A stretch of DNA of 64,000 nt from Anaeramoeba ignava (lineage: Eukaryota > Metamonada > Anaeramoebidae): assembly GCA_028826165.1 (NCBI GenBank), contig JAPDFW010000059.1, positions 695,001 through 759,000 of the forward strand, written 5' to 3'. Below the pieces are notes generated by a model. It was not told where the DNA came from, made no database searches, and worked only from the letters and a program-made list of their open reading frames with translations. The stretch's first letter is position 1. Every line of letters begins with the position of its first letter. The position numbers were made by a program, and so were the translations under genes. This document shows positions 33,908-45,583 of the stretch, in pieces.

Positions 33908-36181
33908 TCATTTTAATGCAGATAAAATTGATTTGTTTTTTGCATAATCTAATGCAGTTTTTCCCTAATTTTTATGATTAAAAAATAATTTAAATAAAAA
34001 AATAAAATGATTTAAATAAAAAGTTTTTTTTTTACATCCTTTCATTTTAAAGTTTAAAATTAATACAAAATTAATACAATATTTATATTTAAATTTATTA
34101 TTTTCTTAAAATTACTTGATCTTTAATTGTTTGATCAGCATTGATTTTAACAAGTGCTTTTACAACATCAACATGACCGTTTGTAACCGCAAGAATTAAG
34201 GCTGTTTCTTTCTATTTATGGAAAAAAAAAATATTAAAAAAAAAATTTCAAACTAAAAAAAATTTTTTACAAACTAAAAAAATAAAAGGAAAATTTTGAT
34301 TAATTTGGTTTTTTTGGATATTTTTTTAGTTTGAAATGAAATCAACATTGTTTTGATGATTAATATTAGCTCCTAATTTAATAAGATGTTCAATAGCATT
34401 TGCATGTCCATTAATACTTGCTAAAAGAAGAGCAGTTTCTCCCTATTTTAATTTTTTAGGAAACAATTTTTTATATCTATTTTTTTTTGCTTTTTAAATT
34501 TTACCCACTAATTATAAATTTAAATATAAATTTTGATATAAATTTAATTATAAATTTTGATATAAATTTAATTATAAATTTTGATATAAATTTAATTATA
34601 AATTTTGAATAAATTTAATTATAAATTTAGATATAAATTTAATTATAACTTTTGATATAAATTTAATTATAAATTTTGATATAAATTTTGAAATAAATTT
34701 AATTATAAATTTTGAAATAAATTTAATTATAAATTTTGATATAAATATTGATATAAATTTAATTATAAATTTAATTATAAATTTCGATATAAATTTAATT
34801 ATAAATTTAATTATAAATTTAATTATAAATTTAATTATAAATTTAATTATAAATTTAATTATAAATTTAATTATAAATTTAATTATAAATTTAATTATAA
34901 ATTTAATTATAAATTTTGATATAAATTTAATTATAAATTTAATTATAAATTTAATTATAAATTTAATTATAAATTTAATTATAAATTTTTGATATAAATT
35001 TAATTATAAATTTAATTATAAATTTTAATTATAAATTTAATTATAAATTTGATATAAATTTAATTATAAATTTAATTATAAATTTAATTATAAATTTAAT
35101 TATAAATTTAATTATAAATTTAATTATAAATTTAATTATAAATTTGATATAAATTTTAATTATAAATTTAATTATAAATTTTAAATAAATTTTAATTATA
35201 AATTTAATTATAAATTTAATTATAAATTTAATTATAAAATTTAATTATAAATTTAATTATAAATTTAATTATAAATTTTGAAATAAATTTAATTATAAAT
35301 TTAATTATAAAATTTAATTATAAATTTAATTATAAATTTAATTATAAATTTAATTATAAATTTAATTATAAATTTAATTATAAATTTAATTATAAATTTC
35401 ATTATAAATTTAATTATAAATTTAATTATAAATTTAATTATAAAATTTAATTATAAATTTAATTATAAATTTAATTATAAATTTAATTATAAATTTAATT
35501 ATAAATTTAATTATAAATTTAATTATAAATTTAATTATAAATTTAATTATAAATTTTAATTATAAATTTAATTATAAATTTAATTATAAATTTAATTATA
35601 AATTTAATTATAAATTTAATTATAAATTTAAATATAAATTTTGATATAAATTTTGATATAAATTTTGATATAAATTTTGAAATAAATTTAATTATAAATT
35701 TTGAAATAAATTTAATTATAAATTTAATTATAAATTTTGATATAAATTTAATTATAAATTTAATTATAAATTTAATTATAAATTTAATTATAAATTTAAT
35801 TATAAATTTAATTATAAATTTAATTATAAATTTAATTATAAATTTAATTATAAATTTAATTATAAATATAATTATAAATTTTGATATAAATTTAATTATA
35901 AATTTAATTATAAATTTAATTATAAATTTAAATATAAATTTAATTATAAATTTAATTATAAATTTAATTATAAATTTAATTATAAAATCTTTCTTTAAAA
36001 AATTTTTTTGGAAAAACTTTTTAATCTTTAGGATAATTGTAAATTTTTTTATTTAAAAATTTACTTCATTTTGACTATTCACATCAATTCCTGAATCAAT
36101 TAACTTTTGTATTTGTTGAATGTCTCCATGACCTCCCGCTTCAAGTAAAAGATCTACTGGTGAATTATCTTCGTCATACAT
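33908..36181 (-). CDS. Small ankyrin-repeat protein with three single-codon exons
   Basis: Exons: 36181-36065, microexon 34507-34505, 34442-34347, microexon 34273-34271, 34211-34116, microexon 34038-34036, 33964-33908. The product is 124 aa and is almost entirely consensus ankyrin repeats: GIDVNSQNE-W-GETALLLA, GANINHQNN-F-KETALILA, ADQTIKDQ-D-GKTALDYA. Each of the three repeat junctions needs exactly one residue before the G (or K), and each intron contains one AG-NNN-GT codon that supplies it in phase 0. Small ankyrin proteins act as binding modules; the partner is unknown. The start ATG lies about 100 bp downstream of the presumed end of the CCCH gene. Confidence 0.85.
34036..34038 (-). 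other. 3-nt microexon (Asp)
   Basis: Minus strand AATGAAAG|GAT|GTAAAAAA. It restores KDQ-D-GKTAL, the commonest ankyrin finger sequence. Confidence 0.75.
34271..34273 (-). other. 3-nt microexon (Phe)
   Basis: Minus strand TTTTTTTAG|TTT|GTAAAAAA. It restores NINHQNN-F-KETAL. Two nearby TTTTTAGTTTGA sequences look similar but lack the GT after TTT. Confidence 0.65.
34505..34507 (-). other. 3-nt microexon (Trp)
   Basis: Minus strand TATAATTAG|TGG|GTAAAATT at the border of the 1.5-kb satellite intron. It restores VNSQNE-W-GETAL with exact ankyrin spacing. Confidence 0.75.
34510..36000. repeat. TTTAATTATAAA 12-bp satellite, ankyrin-gene intron
   Basis: About 1.45 kb of highly regular AAATTTAATTAT units with TTTGATAT variants. 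Confidence 0.9.
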
Positions 36182-36281
36182 TTTTTAAAAAATTGAAAAA
36201 AATGATTGAAAAAAAAATGAAAAAAAAAAGCAAAAAAAAAATAAAATCATTTTTATTGAAAAAAAAAAAAGAAAAATTGGT

Positions 36282-39200
36282 TCATTCCAAAATATTATCT
36301 GAAATTTTCTTTATTATTGAGATTTTGATTAATCTGTTTCTGAATTTGATTGTGATTGTGATTGTGATTGTGATTGTGATTGTGAATTTGAATTTGATTT
36401 TGATTTTGAATTTGAATTTGATTTTGAATTTGATTTTGAATTTGAATTTGATTTTGATTTTGAATTTGATTTTGAATTTGAATTTGATTTTTTGATTTTG
36501 AATTTGATTTTGAATTTGATTTTGAATTTGATTTTGATTTTGATTTTGATTTTGATTTTGAATTTGATTTTGATTTTGAATTTGATTTTGAATTTGAATT
36601 TGATTTTTCATCTTCTGATTTTGATTTTGAATTTGAATTTGATTTTGATTTTGATTCTGATTTTGAATTTGAATTTGAATTTGATTTTGATTTTGATTTT
36701 GAATTTGATTTTGATTTTGAATTTGAATTTGATTTTGATTTTGATTTTGATTTTGAATTTGAATTTGAAGTTGATTTTGAATTTGAATTTGATTTTGATT
36801 TTGAATTTGAATTTGATTTTGAATTTGAATTTGATTTTGAATTTGAATTTGATTTTTCATCTTCTGAATTTGATTTTGATTCTGAATTTGATTTTGATTT
36901 TGAATTTGATTTTGAATTTGATTTTGAATTTGAATTTGAATTTGATTTTGAATTTGATTTTGATTTTTCATCTTTTGAATTTGAATTTGATTTTGAATTT
37001 GAATTTGATTTTGAATTTGAATTTGATTTTGAATTTGAATTTGATTTTGATTTTGAATTTGATTTTTCATCTTCTGATTTTGATTTTGATTTTGAATTAG
37101 AATTTGAAGTTGATTTTGATTTTGATATTGATTCAGAAATTGAAATTGAAATTGATTTTGATTTTTCATCTTCTGATTTTGATTTTGATTTTGATCTTGA
37201 TTTTGATTTTGATTTTGATTTTGATTTTGATTTTGATTTTGATTTTGAAATTGATTTTGATTTTGATCTTGATTTTGATTTTGATTTTGATTTTGATTTT
37301 GATTTTGATTTTGATTTTGATTTTGAATTTGAATTTGAATTTGAATTTGATTTTGATTTTGATATTGAATTTGGTAATGTTATTGACTTTGATAAAGAGA
37401 CTGAATTCGAGTTTGAATTTGAATGGGAATTTGAATTTGAATTTGAATTTGAATTTGATTTTGATTTTGGTTTTGATTTTGGTTTTGATTTTGGTTTTGA
37501 TACTGAATCATCTTTTGGGTTTTGATTTTGGTTTTGTGTTTGATTTTGATTTTGTGTTTGATTATGATTTTGATTTTGATTTTGATTTTGATTTTGGTTT
37601 TGGTTTTGATTTTGATTTTGATTTTGATTTTGATTTGTATTTGAATTTGATTTTGGTTTTGATTTTGATTTTGATTTTGATTCATCCTTTTTTTGTTTTG
37701 ATTCATCTTCTGATTTTGAATTTGATTTTGTCTCTGAATCTGAATTTGATTTTGAATTTAAACTTGAAATTTCTGTAAGTTCTGAACTTTCTGTAGTTGA
37801 ATTTGAATTTGAATTTTGATTTATATTTTGATTTATATTTTGTTTGATTTTATATCTTGTTGTGGTTTTATATCTTGTTGTGGTTTTATATCTTGTTGTG
37901 GTTTTATATTTTGTTGTGGTTTTGGATTAGTTTCAGAATTAGTTTCAGAGTTAGTTTCAGAATTAGTTTCAGAGCTAGTTTCAGAGCTAGTTTCAGAATC
38001 AGTTTCAGAATCAGTTTCAGAATCATTAGAATCTATATTGATTTTTTTATCTTTATCTTTATCTTGATTTTGGTTTTGAATTTGAATTTGATTAGATTTT
38101 GATTTTGATTTTGATTTTGGTTTTGTGTTTGATTTTGATTTTGATTTTGTTTTTGGTTTTAAATTTGATTTTGATTTTGATTTTGGTTTTGTTTTTGATT
38201 TTGTGTTTGATTTTGGTTTTGGTTTTGTTTTTGATTTTGGTCTTGATTTTAAATTTGATTTTGATTTTAAATTTGATTTTGATTTTGAAATTGATTGTGG
38301 TTTTGATTTTAAATTTGATTTTGATTTTGAAATTGTTTGTGGTTTTGATTTTAAATTTGATTTTGGTTTTGTTTTTGTTTTTGGTTTTGGTTTTGGTTTT
38401 GATTTTGATTTTGATTTTGATTTTGGCTTTGGATCTTTCTTGTGATTCTTGGTTTTATTATGATTCTTTTTTTTATTATGATTCTTTTTTTTATTATGAT
38501 TTTGATTTTGGAATTGATTTTGATTTTGATTTTGGAATTGATTTTGAAATTGATTTTGATTTTGAAATTGATTTTGGTTTTGATTAAATGAATAAGTATC
38601 ATTATCGGTGAAATGTTTTAAAAATTTATCAAGATGTTTTTTATGGATTAAAAAGAAGTCATCAGAATTAAATGATTTATGCTCAAAAGGACATAAATTA
38701 TCTTCACATTTATCTCCTTTTTTGCAAACTAGAATTTAAATGTTTGTTTGAATGTAATTTAAATATTTTTTTTTTGGATATAATTTTGATTGTAAAATTT
38801 ACGTTTTTTAATAGGTTGTGGCCGAGGATCCCTAAAATGACAATTAACTAAGTTTTTAGGATCGATATTAGGGTGCTGCAAACCGATTTGGTATTTGAAA
38901 TCTAAAAAATCTTCCATTCTTGGATGAGAATATTTGCAAATAGTAGACTTGCATTTTTCATTTCTATAAAAACTTGGGCATACAGTTTGACTTTTTGGAT
39001 GTAAAGATTCATCTTTTTTATCTAAATGTTCTTGTAAAGAACACCAACCAGCCAAAAAATGTTGGCATAACTCTTTTTTAGCTTTCTAAATTTTTTATTT
39101 TTAAATTAAATTGATTTTGAATTAAATTGAATTTGAATTTGATTTAAATTGAATTTGAAATTGAATTTGAATTTGATTTTGAATTTAAATTGAATTGATT

Positions 39201-40738
39201 TTGAATTTGATTTTTAATTTGATTTTGGATTAAATTGATTTTGAATTTGAATTTGAATTTGAATTGAATTAAATTAAATTAAATTGAATTTGAATTAAAT
39301 TGAATTTGAATTAAATTTGAATTAAATTGAATTTGAATTAAATTTGAATTAAATTGAATTTGAATTAAATTTGAATTAAATTGAATTTGAATTAAATTTG
39401 AATTAAATTGAATTTGAATTAAATTTGAATTAAATTGAATTTGAATTAAATTGAATTTGAAATTGAATTTGAATTTGAATTAAATTGATTTTGGATTAAA
39501 TTGATTTTGAATTTGAATTTGATTTTGAATTTGAAATTAAATTTAATTGAATTAAATTGAATTAAATTGAATTTGAAATTAAATTAAATTGAATGGATTT
39601 TGATTTTGAATTTGAATTAAATTGAATTTGAATTAAATTGAATTAAATTGAATTTGAATTTGATTTTGAATTTGGATTAAATTGAATTTGAATTTGAATT
39701 TGAATTTGAATTGAATTTGAATTTGAATTTGGATTAAATTGGAATTTTGAATTTGAATTTGAATTAAATTGAATTAAATTTTTGGAATTTGAATTTGAAT
39801 TTAAATTGATTTTGAATTTTAAATTAAATTTGAATTAAATTGATTTTTGAATTAAATTTGAATTGATTTTGAATTTGAAATTGAATTTGAATTTGATTTA
39901 AAATTGAATTTAAATTGAATTTGAATTGATTTTGATTTTGAATTTGGATTTTAAATTTGAAATTGGAATTAATTTTGAATTTGAAATTGAATTTGAATTT
40001 GATTTTAAATTGAAATTGAATTTAAATTGAATTTTGATTTTTGAAATTGAATTAAATTAAATTTTGAAATTGAAATTGATTAGAATTAAATTGAATTTGA
40101 AATTGAATTAAATTGAATTAAATTGAATTAGAATTAAATTGATTTTAAATTGAATTAAATTGAATTAAATTGAATTAAATTGAATTAAATTGATTTTGAA
40201 TTAAAATTGAATTGATTTTGAATTTGAAATTGAATTAAATTGAATTTGATTTTGGATTAGAATTAAATTGGATTTGAAATTAAATTAAATTAAATTGGAT
40301 TTGAATTAAATTAAATTAAATTGAATTAAATTGAATTAAATTGAATTTGAATTAAATTAAATTTGGATTTTGATTTTGGATTAGAATTAAATTGAATTTG
40401 AAATTGAATTTGAATTTGAATTAAATTGAATTAAATTGAAATTGAATTAAATTGAATTTGAATTTGATTTTGAATTTGAATTTTGAATTTTAATTTGATT
40501 TTGGATTAGAATTTGAATTTGATTTTGAATTAAATTGATTTTGAAATTGAAATACAAATTTTAAAATTTCAGGAACAAGATCAATTTCTTGAGAACAATT
40601 CGGACATTGAAATAATTGTTTGTTGGCAGAAAGCAAAATAATACAATTTAAACAAAATACTCCTTGACATTGACTACATTGAAAAAGGAATTGTTGTTTT
40701 TTGCATTTTGAACATTGGTTAGTTAATTGTAAATCCAT
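36282..40738 (-). CDS. Zinc-finger protein with N-terminal C2C2 cluster and CCCH fingers
   Basis: Exon 1 is 40738-40556, exon 2 39085-38803 and exon 3 starts at 38728. Exon 1 has a RING/B-box-like cysteine cluster ([24 protein letters not shown], then CPNC). Exons 2-3 carry CCCH fingers: [30 protein letters not shown], and [20 protein letters not shown] fingers usually bind RNA. The rest of exon 3 is low-complexity ([22 protein letters not shown], then Asn/Gln/Ile). The frame breaks near 37843-37845, where one T too few on the plus strand gives a stop, so the true C-terminus and the given left boundary are uncertain. Confidence 0.6.
39088..40555. repeat. GAATTAAATT/GAATTTGAATT satellite intron in the zinc-finger gene
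   Basis: A 1.47-kb intron with mixed GAATTT, GAATTAAATT and GATTTT units. Exons on both sides join in phase 0 across it (...PEILKF then [10 protein letters not shown]). Confidence 0.8.
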
Positions 40739-41095
40739 TAAAAAAAAAAAAGGAAAAAAAAATGAAAAATAAAAAATTAAAAAAAAAAAACAGGAAAAAA
40801 AAAAGTAGAAAAATTGAAATAAAAAAAGATTCTTTGTTCCACTTTTTTTTGATTTTGATTTTGTATTTTTGATTTTGTTTTTAATTTTATTTTTGATTTT
40901 GTTTTTGATTTTGTTTTTAAAAAAATAAAGAAAAAAAAAATGAATCATTTTGACTAAATTTCACATCACTTTTCAAATAAAAAACGTCATTTGTTAATTT
41001 AAATTGATGTTTTAAAATCGAAATTTAAAAACAAAAAAGAATTTTAAAAAATTTTTTTCATTTTTTTTCATTTTTTTTCATTTAGATTTTTTAAA
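40739..41095. promoter_or_regulatory. Divergent intergenic region (zinc-finger gene / tryptophanyl-tRNA synthetase)
   Basis: 357 bp between two start codons pointing apart. It contains poly-A/T tracts and a repeated TTTTTTTTCATT just before the + start. No specific motif can be named. Confidence 0.4.
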
Positions 41096-44000
41096 ATGTC
41101 AAATAAAGATAATTTACCAAAAGAAAACGAAAAAGAAAAAGAAAAAGAAAAAGAAAACAAAATTGAAGAAAAAGAAGAAGAAGTTAAACAAGTAGTTACA
41201 ACAACTAAAGTTGTTGCAGGAAAAGAAGGAGTTGATTATGTAAAAATAGTTGAAGAATTTGGAATGCAATTAATTACTGATCCAATGATTGAAAAGATGG
41301 GAAAATTATCAAAAACACCTTTACATCATTGGATTAAAAGAGGATTATTTTTTAGTCATCGGTATTTATTTTAAAAATTTAAGTTAAATTTTAATTAAAA
41401 TTTTGTTTTTTTTATTTTCTTTTTTTTTTTAGAAATTTAGACCAGTTATTAGATAAATATGAAAAAGGTGAACCTTTTTATTTGTATACAGGAAGAGGAC
41501 CTTCTTCTGAATCAATGCATTTGGGTAAATGCTTTATTATTTATTTAATTTCAAAAAGAATTTCAAAAAGAATTTCAAAAAGAATTTCAAAAAGAATTTC
41601 AAAAAGAATTTCAAAAAGAATTTCAAAAAGAATTTATATCAAAATTTATAATTAAATTTATAATTAAATTTATAATTAAATTTATAATTAAATTTATAAT
41701 TAAATTTATAATTATATTTATAATTATATTTATAATTAAATTTATATCAAAATTTATAATTAAATTATTAATTAAATTTATAATTAAATTTATAATTAAA
41801 TTTATAATTAAATTTATAATTAAATTTATAATTAAATTTATAATTAAATTTATAATTAAATTTATAATTAAATTTATAATTAAATTTATATCAAAATTTA
41901 TAATTAAATTTATAATTATATTTATAATTAAATTTATAATTAAATTTATAATTAAATTATTAATTAAATTTATAATTAAATTTATAATTAAATTTATATC
42001 AAAAATTTATAATTATATTTTATATCAAAATTTATAATTAAATTCATAATTAAATTTATAATTAAATTTATAATTATATTTATAATTTAAAATTTATAAT
42101 TAAATTTATAATTAAATTTATAATTAAAATTTATAATTAAATTTATAATTAAATTTATAATTAAATTTATAATTATATTTATAATTATAATTTATAATTA
42201 AATTTATAATTAAATTTATAATTAAATTTTATAATTAAATTTATAATTAAATTTTATAATTAAATTTATAATTAAATTTATAATTAAATTTATAATTATA
42301 TTTATAATTATATTTATAATTAAATTTATAATTAAAATTTATAATTAAATTTATAATAAAATTTAAAAAGAATTTAAAAAAAGAATTTATAATTATATTT
42401 TATAATTAAATTTATAATTAAATTTTATAATAAAATTTAAAAAGAATTTTAAAAAGAATTTATAATTAAATTTATATCAAAAATTTATAATTAAATTTAT
42501 AATTAAATTTATAATTAAATTTATAATTAAATTTATAATTAAATTTATAATTATATTTATAATTATATTTATAATTAAATTTATAATTAAATTTTATAAT
42601 TAAATTTGTAATTATATTTTATAATTAAATTTATAATTATATTTATAATTAAATTTATAATTAAATTTATATTTATATTTAAATTATATTTAAATTATAT
42701 TTAAATTATATTTATATCAAAATTTATAATTAAATTTATAATTAAATTTATAATTATATTTAAATTATATTTATATTTAAATTAAAATTATAATTAATAA
42801 TTAAATTTATAATCAAATTTATAATTATATTTATAATTATATTTATAATTATATTTATATCTAAATTTATAATTAAATTGTAATTAAATTGTATTTAAAT
42901 TAATTATTAAAAGGTCATTTAATTCCATTTATGATGACAAAATGGCTTCAGGACGCATTTGGATGTCCATGCGTTATTCAATTAACAGATGATGAAAAAT
43001 TCTTATGGAATCCAAAATTAACACTTGAAAAAGTGCATCAATTCATGATAGAAAATGCGAAAGATATTATAGCATGTGGATTTGATCCTGAAAAAACTTT
43101 TATATTTTCAGACATGAATTATATTGGAGAAATGTATCCAAATATTTGCAAGATTAGAAAAATTTTAACTTTCAATCAAGTTCGTTCTACTTTCGGTTTC
43201 ACTAAATCTTCGAATATCGGTCAAATTGCTTTTAGTGCTGTTCAAGCTGCTCCTGCTTTTTCAAGTTCATTTCCAAAACTTTTTGCTGATAAAAAAAAAG
43301 TTAATTGCTTGATTCCTTGTGCAGTTGATCAAGTATATAACAATTTAACTTTAATTTGAATTGATTTTAAATTGAATTGATTTTGAATTGAATTGAATTG
43401 AATTGATTTTAAATTGAATTGAATTGAATTTAAATTGAATTAAATTGAATTAATTTTAAATTGATTTGAATTGAATTGAATTGAATTGAATTTAAATTAA
43501 ATTGAATTGAATTGAATTGAATTGAATTGAATTGAATTGATTTTAAATTGAATTGATTTTGAATTGAATTTAAATTGAATTGAATTGAATTTGAATTGAA
43601 TTGAATTGATTTTGAATTTGAATTGAATTGAATTTAAATTGAATTGAATTTAAATTGAATTGAATTGATTTTAAATTGAATTAGAATTAAATTGATTTTA
43701 AATTTAATTGAATTGAATTGAATTAAATTAAATTGAATTTATTTTAAATTGAATTTATTTTAAATTGAATTTATTTTATTATAATTTTTTACAAAAAAAA
43801 AGGATCCATATTTTAGATTAACTAGAGATATCGCACCTAAACTTAAAGAAAAAAAACCATCATTAATGTGTTCTAAATTTATTCCATCTCTTCTTGGATT
43901 AAATGAAAAAATGAGTTCATCAAATCCAAATTCTGCAATTTTTCTAACTGACACACCAAATCAAATTCGGAACAAGATCAACAAGTATGCTTTTTCAGGA

Positions 44001-44267
44001 GGAGGAGATACAATTGAAGAACATAGAAAAAATGGTGCAAATCTTAAAGTGGATATCCCATTTCATTACTTGAAAATTTTCCATCCAGATCAAGAAAGAA
44101 TTGAACAAATTCGTAAAGATTATGGTTCAGGTCAAATGTTAACTGGTGAAGTTAAAAAAGAACTTATTTCAATTTTGCAAGATATTGTTAAAAAACATCA
44201 GGAAAATAGAAAGGCTATTACTGATGAAGTTTTACAGAAATTTATGACTCCTCGTCAATTAGTTTAG
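41096..44267 (+). CDS. WARS1: Cytosolic tryptophanyl-tRNA synthetase
   Basis: Exons 41096-41361, 41433-41524, 42914-43332 and 43803-44267 give 413 aa. The enzyme charges tRNA-Trp. It has the eukaryotic HIGH-equivalent [13 protein letters not shown] and the KMSKS-equivalent EKMSSSN (residues 295-299). [21 protein letters not shown] and TDDEKFLW are typical of the eukaryotic/archaeal TrpRS class I fold. The N-ter extension is a charged Lys/Glu region without a WHEP domain. A 1.39-kb satellite intron splits the Gly codon of the LGH signature. The stop is TAG. Confidence 0.95.
41525..42913. repeat. TTTATAATTAAA 12-bp satellite intron in the TrpRS gene
   Basis: Starts with seven AAAAAGAATTTC units, then over 1.2 kb of AAATTTATAATT units. 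It is a near relative, in the opposite orientation, of the array at 34510-36000. Confidence 0.9.
43333..43802. repeat. GAATT satellite intron in the TrpRS gene
   Basis: 470-bp intron of GAATT/GATTTTAAATT units, between ...CAVDQ and DPYFRLTRD. Confidence 0.85.
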
Positions 44268-44419
44268 ATTCTAAATCAAATTCTTTTTCCTTTTTTTTTT
44301 TACTTTTCAATTTTTCATTAAAATTTAAACATCAAATCTTTTTAAATTTCTTTTTACATCTTCAAATAAAAATTAAAATAAAATAATTAAAATAAAATAA
44401 TTAAATTTTAAGAATAAAA

Positions 44420-44451
44420 GCATCGTTGGTTCAGTGGTAGAATACAAGCTT
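44420..44451 (+). pseudogene. Truncated tRNA-Gly: 5' half only
   Basis: 32 bases identical to the first 32 of the complete tRNA-Gly at 44712, preceded in both by ATAAAA. Identity stops inside the anticodon loop, just before the GCC anticodon, and continues as a TTTTT run. It has the D-arm (A box) but no T-arm (B box). Confidence 0.85.
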
Positions 44452-44711
44452 TTTATTTATTAATTAATTAAATTAAAAAAGTGGAATAAAAATAAAATAA
44501 AAAAGTGGAATAAAAATAATTAAATAATAATTTTTTAGAATAAATATATAATTAATAAAAATATTTAAATTTAATAAATTAATTATTATTAAAAAAGTGG
44601 AATAAAAAATTAAAATAATAAATTAAAATTAAATTTTTCAAAATTAAAAATAAATAATTAAATTTTTCAAAATTAAAAAATAAGAAAAAATAATTAAAAT
44701 TTAATATAAAA

Positions 44712-44782
44712 GCATCGTTGGTTCAGTGGTAGAATACAAGCTTGCCATGTTTGTGATCCGGGTTCGATTCCCGGACGATGCA
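44712..44782 (+). tRNA. tRNA-Gly (GCC anticodon)
   Basis: The cloverleaf is complete: acceptor GCATCGT/ACGATGC, D-arm GTTC-AGTGGTA-GAAT, anticodon stem CAAGC/GTTTG with loop TTGCCAT, T-arm CCGGG-TTCGATT-CCCGG, discriminator A. There is no intron and no encoded CCA. Internal A and B boxes are intact. TTTTTTTT about 10 bp downstream is a Pol III terminator. Confidence 0.97.
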
Positions 44783-44849
44783 CTTTAAAATATTTTTTTT
44801 TATTTATTTTTAAATCTTTATTTAAATTGTTTTAATTGTTTTAATTGTT

Positions 44850-45524
44850 TTAAAAACAACAATCACAATAAAAAGGACATAAAGGTGTTTTTCCAGCAAG
44901 TGGATTATTTAATTTTAATTCATCCATTGTATAAATTTTATATCCTTCTTCTGTTGTTTTTCTTTTTTTTGATTTATTTCTTTTTTTAAGATTGATTTGT
45001 TCTTCTTTTTTTTCAAAAGAATTATTTTTTTTAATTTGTAATTTAGGTTTAAGTTCAAAAATATCATCAATTTCATTTAATTTCTTTATTTCAATTTCAT
45101 TTGATTTCTTTATTTCATTTTGATTTAATTTCTTTGTTTGATTTTCATTTAATTTCTTTATTTCATTTTGATTTGATTTCTTTATTTCATTTTGATTTAA
45201 TTTCTTTATTTCATTTTGATTTAATTTCTTTGTTTGATTTTCATTTGATTTCTTTGTTTGATTTTCATTTAATTTCTTTATTTGATTTTCATTTAATTTC
45301 TTTGTTTGATTTTCATTTGATTTCTTTATTTGATTTTGATTTGATTTCTTTATTTGATTTTGATTTGATTTCTTTGTTTGATTTTGATTTAATTTCTTTA
45401 TTTCAATTTGATTTAATTTCTTTATTTGATTTGATTGTAAATCAATAACTTCAAATATAATTTTAGATTTTTTCTTTTTTTGTAATCTTGGTTTTTTATT
45501 TGAATTTAACTCAAAAGAAAACAT
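44850..45524 (-). CDS. DUF1764-type protein with repeat linker
   Basis: Single exon, 224 aa. The C-terminus YTMDELKLNNPLAGKTPLCPFYCDCCF resembles the conserved end of the DUF1764 family (...TPxCPFDCDCCF), small nuclear proteins of unknown function with a cysteine-rich terminus. The N-terminus is basic. The middle is about 12 tandem 8-residue units (KKLNQNQI, KKSNENQT and variants). The conserved Cys motif, not the repeats, carries the assignment. Confidence 0.65.
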   Translation of the reverse strand: MFSFELNSNKKPRLQKKKKSKIIFEVIDLQSNQIKKLNQIEIKKLNQNQTKKSNQNQIKKSNQNQIKKSNENQTKKLNENQIKKLNENQTKKSNENQTKKLNQNEIKKLNQNEIKKSNQNEIKKLNENQTKKLNQNEIKKSNEIEIKKLNEIDDIFELKPKLQIKKNNSFEKKEEQINLKKRNKSKKRKTTEEGYKIYTMDELKLNNPLAGKTPLCPFYCDCCF

Positions 45525-45583
45525 TTGAAGAAAAAAGAAAAATGAAAAAAAAATTTTGAAAAAAAAATTTTGAAGAAAAAGTT

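Noticed and set aside
34510-36000. Possible CRISPR or phage-like direct repeat array
   Set aside because: Contiguous 12-bp units without unique spacers, inside a eukaryotic intron.
44452-44711. A split tRNA with a 260-bp intron joining the 5' half to the complete copy
   Set aside because: The downstream copy already has its own full 5' half; no free 3' half exists.
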